Shown piece after piece: positions 38,271 through 49,368 of a DNA stretch of 64,000 nucleotides; the stretch's first letter is position 1; the number at the start of each line of letters is the position of its first letter. Location of the stretch: positions 71,644,126 through 71,708,125 of the forward strand of contig NC_090245.1 in assembly GCF_037325665.1 (NCBI RefSeq). The letters are read 5' to 3'. Under the pieces are notes generated by a model. That model had not been told where the DNA came from. It saw nothing but the letters and a program-made list of their open reading frames with translations, and did not search any database. The DNA comes from Littorina saxatilis (lineage: Eukaryota; Mollusca; Gastropoda; Littorinimorpha; Littorinidae). Both the position numbers and the translations under genes were made by a program.

Positions 38271-39232
38271 TTCAGTCTGTTAGTGTTACTCTGTATCTGC
38301 AAAGAAAAAACAAATGATATGGGACTTGTACGCTCTGTGGTTGTCTTTCTGTACATAACCAAACAACAAACTTAATAACAAAAGACAACAACAAACAAAC
38401 GTATTACAGTAACTCGCTATGAGTATTGCACTCGGACACATTGTTTCAGATAGAAAAGCAAAGATAAGAACCACCGTCCTACAAACCAAACTTGGAACTC
38501 GCTTAGTCACTGTCTAACAGTCCTAAAATGGTTACTAACAGATCAAGAACCAACTTGACAGTGAACAAGCTGGTAAATACAGCACCCTATACTCATGTGA
38601 CATACATTCACTTTCAAGTACACACATTTTATTTATTTTACAGTATTCATATATATATATATATTTGTTGAGTGTATTTATGCCTCATAAATATTTATTT
38701 TTAAAATGATAGTATAGTATTTTACACCACAGGCCAGTGTGTGCATCTTTGTCTACAAGTACAACTGCAGTTGGCTGTTCTTACTTTTAACTTTAAGATG
38801 CAAGCCAAATAAGACAGAAAACACTGCAGTCATTTGGGATCAATATTTTTTATTCAATATTGTAGTATTTTGTTAATAGTACTAGTAATCAGGTATAACT
38901 GTACGAACGTGGATACATACATGTCACGTGAGTATAGGGTGCACGGAATACCAGACGTTTCGCACCTTTGACGGTTTGCACTTAGTCTACAATTTGCCGG
39001 ATGCCGCTTTTGACTACACACTCCCGACGATGCGGGTTTGTCTGAACCCATACATTTGAAAGAGGGTTTTTACCGTTTATTTCTCTAACAACGATGCGGG
39101 TTTGTCTGAACCCATACATTTGAAAGAGGGTTTTTACCGTTTATTTCTCTAACGACGGGGTGGGTTCAGGGAAACCCACAGCGCTACTTCAGTGGGTGCA
39201 TCGAGTTTCTCCCTTCACCGACTTCTTGCAGG

Positions 39233-39708
39233 GGAGGGAGAGGGAGAGAGAGAGAGAGACTAAGAAAGAGAGAGAGAGAGAGAGAGAGAGACTAAGAGAG
39301 AGAGAGAGAGAGACTAAGAAAGAGAGAGAGAGAGAGACTAAGAAAGAGAGAGAGAGAGAGAGACTAAGAAAGAGAGAGAGAGAGAGACTAAGAAAGAGAG
39401 AGAGAGACTAAGAAAGAGAGAGAGAGACTAAGAAAGAGAGAGAGAGAGAGCCTAAGAAAGAGAGAGAGACTAAGAAAGAGAGAGAGAGACTAAGAAAGAG
39501 AGAGAGAGACTAAGAAAGAGAGAGAGAGAGACTAAGAAAGAGAGAGAGAGACTAAGAAAGAGAGAGAGAGAGACTAAGAAAGAGAGAGAGAGAGACTAAG
39601 AAAGAGAGAGAGAGACTAAGAAAGAGAGAGACTAAGAAAGAGAGAGAGAGAGAGACTAAGAAAGAGAGAGAGAGAGAGACTAAGAAAGAGAGACAGAGAG
39701 AGAGACTA

Positions 39709-39725
<17 letters not shown>
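39233..39725 (+). repeat. GA-rich minisatellite with ACTAAGAAAG units
   Basis: More than 20 irregular units of (GA)n interrupted by ACTAAGAAAG. It produces Arg/Glu-rich artefactual open frames. Confidence 0.92.
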
Positions 39726-39739
<14 letters not shown>

Positions 39740-39749
39740 CAGAGAGAGA

Positions 39750-39791
39750 GACAGAGACAGACAGTCAGATAGACAGACAGTCAGATAGACG

Positions 39792-39837
<46 letters not shown>

Positions 39838-39900
39838 GCTACTGACAACAGACATACAGACAGACAGAGAGACAGACAGTCTCTTGGAGACAAACAGGCA
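39750..39900 (+). repeat. (GACA)n microsatellite
   Basis: Tandem GACA with occasional GATA; continuous with the GA minisatellite to its left. Confidence 0.9.
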
Positions 39901-40408
39901 GACAGACACTGTTCCGCCGCTTTGGTAATTATGGGTGTAGCAGAACCCGCGCCGTCGGCAGAGGGATAGTTACAATCACTACTACTCTTTAAAAGTATGG
40001 GTTTGTGTGAACCCGCGCCATCGGTAGTGTTTATGTAAATTATCATAATCAATTAATTTTAATGTTTTGTCATGTACACACTAAAAATTTGCAGACAGAG
40101 AGCAAATTAGGTGTGTGAGAGATACTTAAAATTTCAAAACGATACCTTTAATGGTTCCAGAGTTACAATGATTTTAGTGTGTCTCTGGGTACAGGTGAAC
40201 CCAGGAAGCACGGCAAAGGTTAAAATGCATAATGCCGTGACTTTTACTTGTTCCCTATTTAATGGTATGTTGTACGTTTATTTTTGTTTGATCTAACCAA
40301 TCTGTATATATATTCGTCAAAATGTCATTTCAAGTTTTTCCGTGCTCAGGCATTTCTTACGGAAAGACCGGAAATGAATGATCTTTCGCATGCATACAAA
40401 ACCGAAAG

Positions 40409-40575
40409 TTATGCATCAAAATGATGCATCATTTTCTAAAACTGGATGCATCATTTTCGTATCGGATGCATCAGTTTTTGAAAATGATGCATCCTTTTTG
40501 AAAATGATGCATCCGTTTGTGAAAATGATGCATCAAATTCTTGGTTTTAGATGCATCAATTTCCTGCATCAGTTG
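40409..40575 (+). repeat. Array of ATGCATC palindromes
   Basis: About nine copies of GATGCATC or ATGCATCA spaced 13-26 bp apart, with a spacer close to ATTTTCAAAA. Each core is a self-complementary ATGCAT. Confidence 0.8.
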
Positions 40576-41224
40576 AAACGATCCGCGTTCCGTAGCCACT
40601 CACTGCCTTCACAAAAAATACTGCCGAAGGAGAAACGCTTGAAAGGAATGGTGGCGCGTTGTCCGCCTTTGCCAACCACAGATGCAATAAGTAAGCCCAC
40701 TGACAGATATTTCACTCATTGCATACTCGATATGGCAGCCTGTCAATATCCATGAGCGAAGTGCGGGTTGGAAGTTCGTGGGATACCTAAATACCTAAAA
40801 AGTACACACCATTATACATGATGCATACAAAACGAAATGAATAGCAAGTTAGAAATCAAATACACACACACTCACCCAAACACACAAAGCAATGCGCACA
40901 CACACCTTTAATCACAAATTCCATGACAGGCGGACGAAGCACAATCATGTGCACGCAAGTGTCAGTATGCCGATCGAAAAAGGTCTTCTTCCGTAGAGGA
41001 CTCAAAGGGAGAGACCAGCGCAAAACAACAGCAAAGTCTATAGCTGGACTTTGGTAAAATCAGTTTCAACAACTTCACAACATATGATGATTCGCACCTA
41101 TCACTATGACGATTCGCACCTGATGCTGACGATTCGAACTTTTTCCTTGTGACGATTCGCACAAGTGCAAATCGTCAAAGTGCAAATCGTCAAAGTGCGA
41201 AACGGCGAAAGTGCGAAACGTCTG

Positions 41225-42475
41225 TATGCTGATGCACGGTGCTGTATTTACTGGCGTGTTACAAGTTATAGCAGTAGCATGGGGCAACCATATTTTTCTT
41301 TGGATTTTTTTCAAACTTTTTATATGTAACTACATTCTCCAAGCCATCAGAATTGTAAAGCACTTTAAATTTTGAAGATCGGTACATATTTGATTTTTTT
41401 AATGATTTTTTTAAAAATTGGGATTTTAGGGCTGCTGAAAAATTTTGCTGAAAAAGTGACCGGCACCCTTTACAACCTGTCCTGCACACAATTTCAGCTA
41501 AAACCTGTTGTAATTGATTTAAAGGACTTTCTTGTCATAAATACTATACAACAGAACAGGTTGCGGGGTAGGAAGTCACACAGAAAAGTGTAACAGGACC
41601 TTTTTATCTGCCTGAAAATCTGAATTTTGATGTACTGAGTGAACCTTCAAAAGTTATTGTTTCTGGCTCTTATGTCCAGACATTGCTGCTAATTTTTTTC
41701 TTATTTGTTGATGGTTGTTCCACATCTGAATCAGAATTATCTTCCAAATATGGAAAAATAAGATCTTGTTAATCTTCCAATAAATTAGGCACATACCGAG
41801 TCTGATGCATTTCTTTGTTCCAAAAATTCTTAGGTAAACAAAACAACTGTCTCGAAGGTAATTTCTTACAATGTCAACCTCCCTACTGCTGCATAATTAT
41901 GAACATGCTGAACTGAAATAAAAGCTGCATGACCAAAATGACTGGTCCATTCATGATAAAATTAAAATATTGATTTTGATAAACATGTAAATATATTTAT
42001 GATCAGTTATTTGTTGTTGTGTCCACTCACTACCTTTTCAACTACAATACTGTCTTTGTATTTGTGTTGGTTTTTATCCCTTTTACTACTTACCTCATGC
42101 ACTCAAGCTGCTGCTGCCTTACACCCCCCCCCCCCCCCACACACACACATACACACACACTTTTGCAAGACACAGTGTTGTGGGCTTTCAGTTGTGTTAC
42201 CAGCCAGTGGTTTTTCTAACTTTTTTTCCTCTTTAAACTCATGCATATTTAGTTATGACCTAAAAGAAGATATTGACTGTTGTAATTTGTATAAAAATGT
42301 GTAATAATTACAATACAACACAATGGGTAATTTTAATGATATGAAATATCAAAGTGATAAAAAAGTTACCATAACCAAAAAATCCTTTGAAAGGCATACA
42401 GAAACAGTTGTAACTTGATCCAATATCGTATCTGTTTCCCAATTTGACTGTGTACTCTGTTCGTGTCAAAGTCAA

Positions 42476-42507
<32 letters not shown>

Positions 42508-43940
42508 ATCATCACCACCACCACCACAACTGGTCAACATGCTTCACTTTCAATTCAAACTAAACTTCCATCAGCACAGTTTCTTTCGTTTGCCAGTTTG
42601 AGAAATATCAGCGCGAACGAATCAGCCTAATCATTTCAACACGCTATCCGACTCGCTGTCTTCCGCCATGATGATGATGATGGCATCTTCTCACTTTCGG
42701 TTTCGCCAATGCATTCGAATCGTCGTCAGCCATTTCTTTTGTTGGATTCCGTACTTACCAAAGAACAGTTTCGGCGATTTAGACTTTCATTTTTCTGAAA
42801 AAAGTATCCATACGCAGAATTGCTGTGTGAAGCGTCGGAAAAGCGCAGATGTGCCACATTGTCGGAACAACAAAATAGCAGACAACCGCCAAAATTATAC
42901 GTTCGGGTCACGTGACTCTCGCTCGGAAGCCTTCGGCATTCTCCGTAACTACTTGTCGAAGAGGGGGGTAGGTCGTTTCCTCCGTTGAAATGGGAACCTT
43001 TACGGAACTTTCCCCTTATTTTTTCAGTTGCTAATGAAAGATGAAACACCCGACTACGTTCTCATCAACTAATTTCGGTGGTGCACTCGCCCTATCGCAA
43101 AAAGAAAAAAATGACAAAAGTTCGCTTGCATTTATTTTATAGAATTCTCGCGACCTGGCGAAAAAAATGTCGATGCACCTCTAGCCCTATGTACCTGCTA
43201 GTGGTACCGGTCAGTATTGTCCACAACCAACCACTCAAAACGACGTACTTTGCCGTAACCTGACCCTGGGGTCCGGAGCCAAATCGCCGACCGGATTTTT
43301 GAGTGGGCGTGGTTAGCAGCGAGAGTTATCTTTTCCTAGCTTGCCCCTTGCTACTAGCAGACCCAAATATAATTTGGAATACAAGGCGACCCCTACGGCA
43401 ATTGTCCCTTCTACCTATTCCTGAACCTCAAGATAACTCAGACGTATGTGAAGTGAATGAGATCAGGGTAAGTACAAGATGTCTTCTTACCACTATCAAG
43501 GCAGCAAATGTTCCAACACTCTCAGTTTCACAACCATGCCCAATCTAACGGAAGGAAGGTAGAGGAAGCGGAAATAGAACCTGTGAGAAAAGGTACGCAG
43601 ATACTAGTTTAACCACACATAAACGAAAAAACCTTTTCATAACTAAAATGTTTAAGTCTATATTCATACATTTACCAACAAATGCAGGTGACCTGGTAAT
43701 CTTATAGTTCTGTCTCATTATTTTTGAAAAAATATTTTAAGGTGCGGGTGTCAAATACGGATGACGTCACCATCTGGCGTTGAATGTTGTCACAGTGGAC
43801 GGAAGTGAATGACAAATTTGCCACTTTGTGAGGTTTTTCGGGAATCAGAATGTCTCTAATGTCGTAGCAGACAGCCGGGAGACTCCTGGGTGACTATATT
43901 TGTTGACATTAGGGTGTTCCGCAGGCCCGAGGGGCGATTT
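41225..43940. other. No gene established; possible ABHD17 5' UTR and promoter
   Basis: AT-rich sequence with poly(C) tracts at about 42124-42140 and 42481-42507. Open frames on opposite strands at 42668-43049 show no known domain. An AG|GTAAGT donor at about 43469 could end a 5' non-coding exon of ABHD17, with an acceptor CAG near 43924; this is only a possibility. Confidence 0.35.
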
Positions 43941-43947
43941 CGGCATC

Positions 43948-46900
43948 ATGAACGGTTTATCTCTGAGCGAGCTTTGTTGTCTCTTCTGCTGCCCTCCATG
44001 CCCCTCTCGCATCGCTGCCAAGCTTGCATTTTTGCCTCCAGAACGCACCTACGACCTCATCTCGGACGAGACGGGGTCAAGGTACACAATCCAGCTGTCC
44101 GACAGAGCAGAATGGCAGTATTCACAGCGAGAGCTGGACAATCTGGAGATGTTTATGACCCGAACAAGCCGGGGCAACAGGATTGCCTGCATGTTTTGTC
44201 GGTGCTCACCAAATGCTCGCTACACGATTTTGTTTAGCCATGGCAATGCTGTTGATCTAGGGCAGATGAGTAGTTTCTACATTGGACTAGGCTCACGCAT
44301 CAATTGTAATATATTCAGCTTTGATTACTCAGGATATGGAGCCAGTTCAGGGAAGCCCTCTGAGAAGAATCTGTACTCTGACATTGATGCTGCCTGGCAG
44401 GCCCTTCGCACAAGATACGGCATCAGCCCACAGAATATCATTCTGTATGGACAGAGTATAGGAACTGTACCCACGATAGACTTGGCTTCACGGTACGAGG
44501 TCGGAGCTGTCATTCTTCACTCTCCGCTGATGTCGGGCATGCGGGTTGCCTTTCCCGAGACGAAGAGGACCTGGTTCTTTGACGCTTTTCCGAGGTTTGT
44601 TATCATTTCATTTTCAGTCAGATACAAAGAGAAATGTTTTCAAGAATCATTATCCCAATTTCAAAACACAGGCAAATTGCAATACTTCCAGTTGAGTTTA
44701 GTGTCACTGTCAGTGTCACTGTCTGAAATCACATTCAATAAAATGTAAACTCGCTAGCCAGGCGAGTAACTTCAAGAAAGTCACTAGCCCGCCAGAAATG
44801 TCGCTGGCCTGATACATACAACAGTTGCTGCATCTGCAGTGTTTACACGGCTTTGAAACTCGATAGTACAACTACAACCAAAAGTGTTGCATATGACCAG
44901 AATTTTCACTGGCCAGCCGGGCAAGTTGCTAGGCAGTTTCTAATAGCCCAACGGATTTTCTACTTGCCCCCTGGAGATTGGGCGGACGGTTTGGCCATCC
45001 CTGAATAATTGACAATTAACCTTCACTGGATCACGCTTTGGACTACACATTCCGGATAATGTGGGTCGTGTACGACCCATACTTTCTAAAGAAGGATGCA
45101 ACGGAAAAAGTATGGGTCGTACACGACCCAGGCCATCCGAATAGGGATAAACAATAAACACTGTAATATAATATACCTTCTTTAAAAATGTTCCATTATA
45201 TGGGTCATCCACAACCCACAACATCCGGACTGCACATGCAGTTCAAATAACGTCATTGTTTATTTGGTTGCTTACAAAGATAATCCTTTAAAAATTGGTC
45301 GATAGGAAAGTTCTATGGTGTTTGAGGATTACTTGAAGTTGAAGTCTCAATCCGAAATTCCCAATAGTTTTAGAGATCTATACAAACACTTTTGTGAAGC
45401 TCTGGGTTGTCCACGACCCAGGAAGCACGGTGAATGTTAATATTATGGGTTAGTAATTCAACTACAGTGGTCGCCGCTTAATAAAGCCACTTCTGGACCG
45501 ACGAAAAATGGCTTTAATAACTAAATAAGCGGCGGATTTATTAACCGGCGGTCTAAGGAATACGTCATTTTCGAAAGAAAAAAAATCTTCTCTTTTGTTT
45601 GCGTCACTCAGTCACTTTCTTTCGTCATTTACACTTGTTTGAATCAAAACAAAACTTCACGAAGGATGTGGAACTTTTGTTTTAATTATGTACATGTACG
45701 TGTACTTTGATCACTTCGGTACATCAATAATGTCACTGTCACCGTCACGAATCATTACTCGGCAGAGAAGAACGATTTTATGAGGGTTTGTTTGTTGGTC
45801 ATCTTCCATATCAGAACAAGATAATGTGAGTTTTAGTCATAAACTACGTGATTTCTCTGAGAAAACTGGCTTTAAATAATAATAAGCGGCGGGTTGGTTT
45901 TATTAACCGGCTTTTTCTAATACATAAGATATAGTGATAAATCCGGACCGTCTGAAATCAGCTTTTATAAGCGGCTGGCTCTATTAACCGCGGTTTTATT
46001 AAGCGGCGTCCACTGTAATTGTTTGGCAACTTGGTGTTTGTAATTTACTTTATAGTATTAGTATATATAATATAGTTGAAACTGAAGTTCGCTAAACAGT
46101 TGACAGATTAACACATGCACAGAGTTTACATTTATGTTAATTATTCATGTAGTGAATGTATTGCCTATTGGGAGTTTTATTATCAATACTATATATATTG
46201 TAGTTTACACAGCTGTATGGTTGTAAAGTTGGAGTCTGAACTGCCATGACTACTTTTTAGGACTGAATTAGTGCATCAGCATAGTTTAGCAAATTCATCA
46301 CAATGATGTCAACGTAAATGCAGATCCATGTAACTTTGTAAGATTAAGAGACATTATTTCAGGTTCCATTTCAAATCAAAAGCTGTTGGTAAGAAGTTTG
46401 TTGTTGTTATTGTGGCACTTAATTTTTTTTCGTATTCTGTTGAAAGCATTTTAAAGAGCTTTACTGAGTTAACACTTTCTTAGTGCCTGCCAACAAAAGT
46501 GCTTCTTATTCTTACACGTAGTTCTTTTTATCAAAACTCAGGCATCATGTAGCTGAGTAGGCTGAATGATATAATTGATTATGACTATGGTATGCAGGAA
46601 GAGAGGAAGTATGTACTACTACTAGTACTACTACTAGTTATAAAAATTTCTTTTATTTTGTGTTTAAATTTTGCACTTTGTGTATTAATTATTAATATTA
46701 TTACTTTTAGGGCGGGGAGATAGCTCGATCAGATTCAGACGGTAGCGGTGCTGTGTTTAAAACCAGCTTCAACTGTTTGTCACTATCGGTGTGGGTTTGA
46801 CCCCCACGTTCGGTGAGGGATTTATTTCCCAGAGTCAACTTTGTGCAGACTCTCCTCTGTGTCCAAACACCCTTGTGTGCACGCATGTGCAGGTTAAAGA

Positions 46901-48981
46901 TCCCAAGTTCACATGCACAGTGAAAGTCTCAGGGCTTGGAAACATGAACACACACATGCAGGAAAACTGAACAAAAATGGGTAGCGCCATATGTTATTAG
47001 TGTTTACAGATCTACACTAGAGGAATACCCGGCTTCGCCGGGGTGAATCGCAAGACAGAGACAGACAGCGTGGCGGTTCACCACATTCACCTTTGAAGGC
47101 GAAGTCCTGTCAAATGGGATTGAGAATTTTAGGGCTTATTTCTTAGCCCTATATTATCTGTTGTGGCTTCTCAAATGCCAGAACATACAGACAGACAAAA
47201 GCCGCTAAACCCCATCACAAACAGAACTCTAAAATCCACAGGTGTTGCCCACACACACACACAAACACACACACACACAGAGAAGCCGTATATATATATC
47301 TATATCTATGAATATATATAGAGATAGGTGACAGTGTATTTTTCGCGTGGCTATAAATTGATTCGACCTTTTCACTTTGACAGTAAGAACAACTTACGGG
47401 TGCAAGGGAAGCGTTCTGGACAGCGCAGTGACATTCTAAAAATAGTAACGTAGAAACAGGAATATGGATTGAAGCCACACGAAGGAAGGGAGATAAACGC
47501 AAAACACTGGAGAAGATAAGGAAGAGTTACTGGGAATGGTGAAATGAACAGAAAAATCAAAATCGGTTCAGCGCTGTGCGCTGAGAGCACGTGTTGAAAT
47601 ATCTCATCGATGATATTGTGTCCGGGGTGTAGCTCAATACGGTGTCCAAATTTGAAAAAGATCCACCGAGAACTTTGGCGTTGTGATGTGGTCTAGCGGC
47701 TTTGGTGTGTCGGTATGGGGGCCCGGGTAGCTGAGGTGGAACCAAAATCGGTTCAGCGCTGCGCGCTGAGAGCACATATTGAAATATCTCATCGACCAGA
47801 TTTTGTTCGGGGTGTATCTGAATATGGACACCAAATTTGAAGCAGATCCATCGAGAACTTTGGCCGTGCATGGCGAATACACACATACACAGACAGACAC
47901 ACAGACACACAGACACACAGACACAAGTCGTATATATATATATATATATATATATATGTCGGCTCGCTTTCCCCTGGAAGAAAGCAACCCAAATTTCCAT
48001 GATGGTAACCTCGCAAGACTATATATGATACTTTATCCTAATCCTTAGTGCTACTGCTAGTAAAAATTACGTCTGATGAATTTAGGTTGTACCATGTATC
48101 ACCATCATTTTAAAGCTACATTTTTGTAATAACATGTGTCACTGTCAGTGAAAAAAGTAAGTACAGTGGTACCTGTGATGTGAGGCCCCACCAATGAGCA
48201 GACACCTCCCTTTAAATAATAAACCTCTGGCTCTGCTACAAACTACTAAGAAGTGCCATGAAACTAAAACTATCCTTACAAATTTTGAACATTTGAATTG
48301 TTGCGACAACATAAGTCTGAGTGTCAGTGTCAAAGTGAAGGAAATAATTTTTACTAGATTTAGAGAATAAGATAAAATTGCTGTGAAAATATAAAACCAG
48401 AGGAAAAGGGGGAAACGGGCAAAACATGTACAGTATTACTATAATTAGAGATGAGCTAGCATTACCTGGGAAAGGTAGCTTAGTTGAATCACTTCCTTTA
48501 GATAAGGATTCTAAAAATACCTTGCCCTTCTTTCACTGCACACTGCAGAAGTAATAGTGGTTTTGTTCATGTAATGATAGGTGAGCACAGTAAGAGATGG
48601 ACTTAAAACTGTTTTTTGTTGTTTATACATTTTACACGAGAATAAGGTGGTATTGGTAATAATAGAACTTGTATAAGTGCAATGTTAATGAGGGTGACCA
48701 GATTACGGTTCAAGAGTGTGCTTTTCTTACATTGCTTATGAGATGTCTCTGTTGTTTGCAGCATTGACAAGGTGCCAAAAATCACATCTCCTGTGCTTGT
48801 GATTCACGGGACTGAAGATGAGGTGATCGACTTCTCTCACGGACTGACCATCTATGAGCGCTGCCCTCGGACTGTAGACCCCCTGTGGGTGGAGGGGGCC
48901 GGCCACAATGATGTAGAACTGTACGGCCAGTACCTGGACCGCTTGAAACAGTTCATCAACGTGGAGCTGGCCCTCAATTGA
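43948..48981 (+). CDS. ABHD17: ABHD17 protein depalmitoylase, two coding exons
   Basis: Serine hydrolase of the alpha/beta fold that removes palmitate from membrane proteins such as Ras and PSD-95 (established for vertebrate ABHD17). Exons 43948-44594 and 48762-48981 (phase 2, GT-AG) give 288 residues, the same length as human ABHD17B. The N-terminus [19 protein letters not shown] has five cysteines that are palmitoylated for membrane anchoring in the family. The oxyanion motif FSHGNAVD, nucleophile GQSIGT (Ser170), Asp235 in HGTEDEV and His264 in GAGHNDVE complete the triad. The single 4.2-kb intron carries piggyBac-like and pogo-like MITEs, a SINE and a Helitron. The stop is UGA followed by CUAG, and the frame stays open for 128 further codons. 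Confidence 0.95.
45016..45440. mobile_element. piggyBac-like MITE in the ABHD17 intron
   Basis: Flanked by TTAA at both ends, with inverted termini TTAACCTTCACTGGATCACG and TTAACATTCACCGTGCTTCC. The interior has several small palindromes of the type GGGTCGTGTACGACCC. Confidence 0.78.
45465..46015. mobile_element. pogo/Tc1-like MITE, CGCCGCTTAATAA family
   Basis: Inverted ends CAGTGGTCGCCGCTTAATAA and CAGTGGACGCCGCTTAATAA, flanked by TA. The interior repeats AAGCGGC and ATTAACCGG motifs in both orientations. No transposase. Confidence 0.85.
46711..47005 (+). mobile_element. tRNA-derived SINE, 3' end lost
   Basis: The head GGCGGGGAGATAGCTCGATC with a B-box-like GGGTTTGACCC is followed by the core GAGTCAACTTTGTGCAGACT, also found in the SINEs at 61594 and 62118. 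The sequence stops at the Helitron terminus at 47017. Confidence 0.7.
47017..47990 (-). mobile_element. Non-autonomous Helitron (3' end well defined)
   Basis: On the minus strand the 3' end reads CCCGGCGAAGCCGGG (hairpin), TATTCCT, CTAG, followed by T, the canonical Helitron terminus. The body has two copies of a segment with AATCGGTTCAGCGCTG (about 47560 and 47750). The 5' end beyond the (TA)n tract at about 47935 is a guess. Confidence 0.65.
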
Positions 48982-49368
48982 CTAGAGGCGCGGGCGGCAG
49001 ACAATTCCATGGGAGCAACCAACGACGACGCAGAACAAGGTGACGGCGACAACACCAGCAGCTTTCAACATCAGCAGCTCAATGCCATCACCTCCCCCCC
49101 TACCACAGCAACCCCAACCACCCCCACCGCTGAATCAGCCCCGGACTCGGCACCCCTTTCCACAGTAGAAGAGCCATCTTCTCAAACCTCTCCCACCCGC
49201 CTCAGGCTGATCGAGATTGCCTGTGGAGATGACAAGCCCAATAACAAGGGCAAAAAAGATGAAGAGGTCGAAGGCGATGACGGTTCCAGCAGACTGTTGA
49301 AGGTGGTGAAGTCCAGTGGTGAAGATGAAGTTATCCCCTCTATCCCTGCCGAGGAGCGGGTCGTATGA
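48982..49368 (+). CDS. Candidate readthrough extension of ABHD17, 128 codons
   Basis: After TGA at 48979-48981 the next codons are CTA GAG, and the same frame runs to TGA at 49366-49368. UGA-CUA(G) is the best characterised animal stop-readthrough context (for example OPRL1, AQP4, MAPK10, LDHB, MDH1). The extension is Thr/Pro/Ser-rich first (ITSPPTTATPTTPTAESAP), then charged (GDDKPNNKGKKDEEVEGDD), and looks disordered. It has no recognised domain. It is GC-rich, unlike the AT-rich 3' UTR that follows. By chance, 128 open codons in random sequence have a probability near (61/64)^128, about 0.2%, before correction for composition. An internal ATG at 49009 could alternatively start a downstream ORF. 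Confidence 0.55.
   Translation, partial: LEARAADNSMGATNDDAEQGDGDNTSSFQHQQLNAITSPPTTATPTTPTAESAPDSAPLSTVEEPSSQTSPTRLRLIEIACGDDKPNNKGKKDEEVEGDDGSSRLLKVVKSSGEDEVIPSIPAEERVV

Larger units (their letters stand above)
38986..40223. mobile_element. piggyBac-like MITE with expanded microsatellites
   Basis: The right end GGAAGCACGGCAAAGGTTAA and a left block GGATGCCGCTTTTGACTACA match the ends of the MITE at 45016-45440; the left TTAA is decayed. A 62-bp segment is tandemly duplicated at about 39031-39153. A GA-rich minisatellite and a GACA tract fill most of the middle. Confidence 0.6.
38952..41224. mobile_element. TIR element with CAGACGTTTCGCAC ends and subterminal iterons
   Basis: Left end CAGACGTTTCGCACCTTTGA; right end is the inverse, CAGACGTTTCGCACTTTCG. 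Inside the right end, 41085-41215 holds repeated GTGCGAATCGTC-like units in both orientations. Flanks (TAC left, TAT right) do not give a firm target duplication. No transposase is present. It encloses a piggyBac-like MITE and large microsatellites. Confidence 0.6.

Noticed and set aside
39160-39411. Arg/Glu-rich ORF
   Set aside because: A translation of the GA minisatellite.
42668-43049. Overlapping ORFs of about 106 residues on both strands
   Set aside because: No domain, no splice context and no family resemblance; simultaneous openness on both strands argues for chance.
43303-43548. An 81-residue ORF with a good splice donor, possibly a first exon of another gene
   Set aside because: No recognisable protein family; it may belong to the ABHD17 5' UTR, but nothing confirms it.
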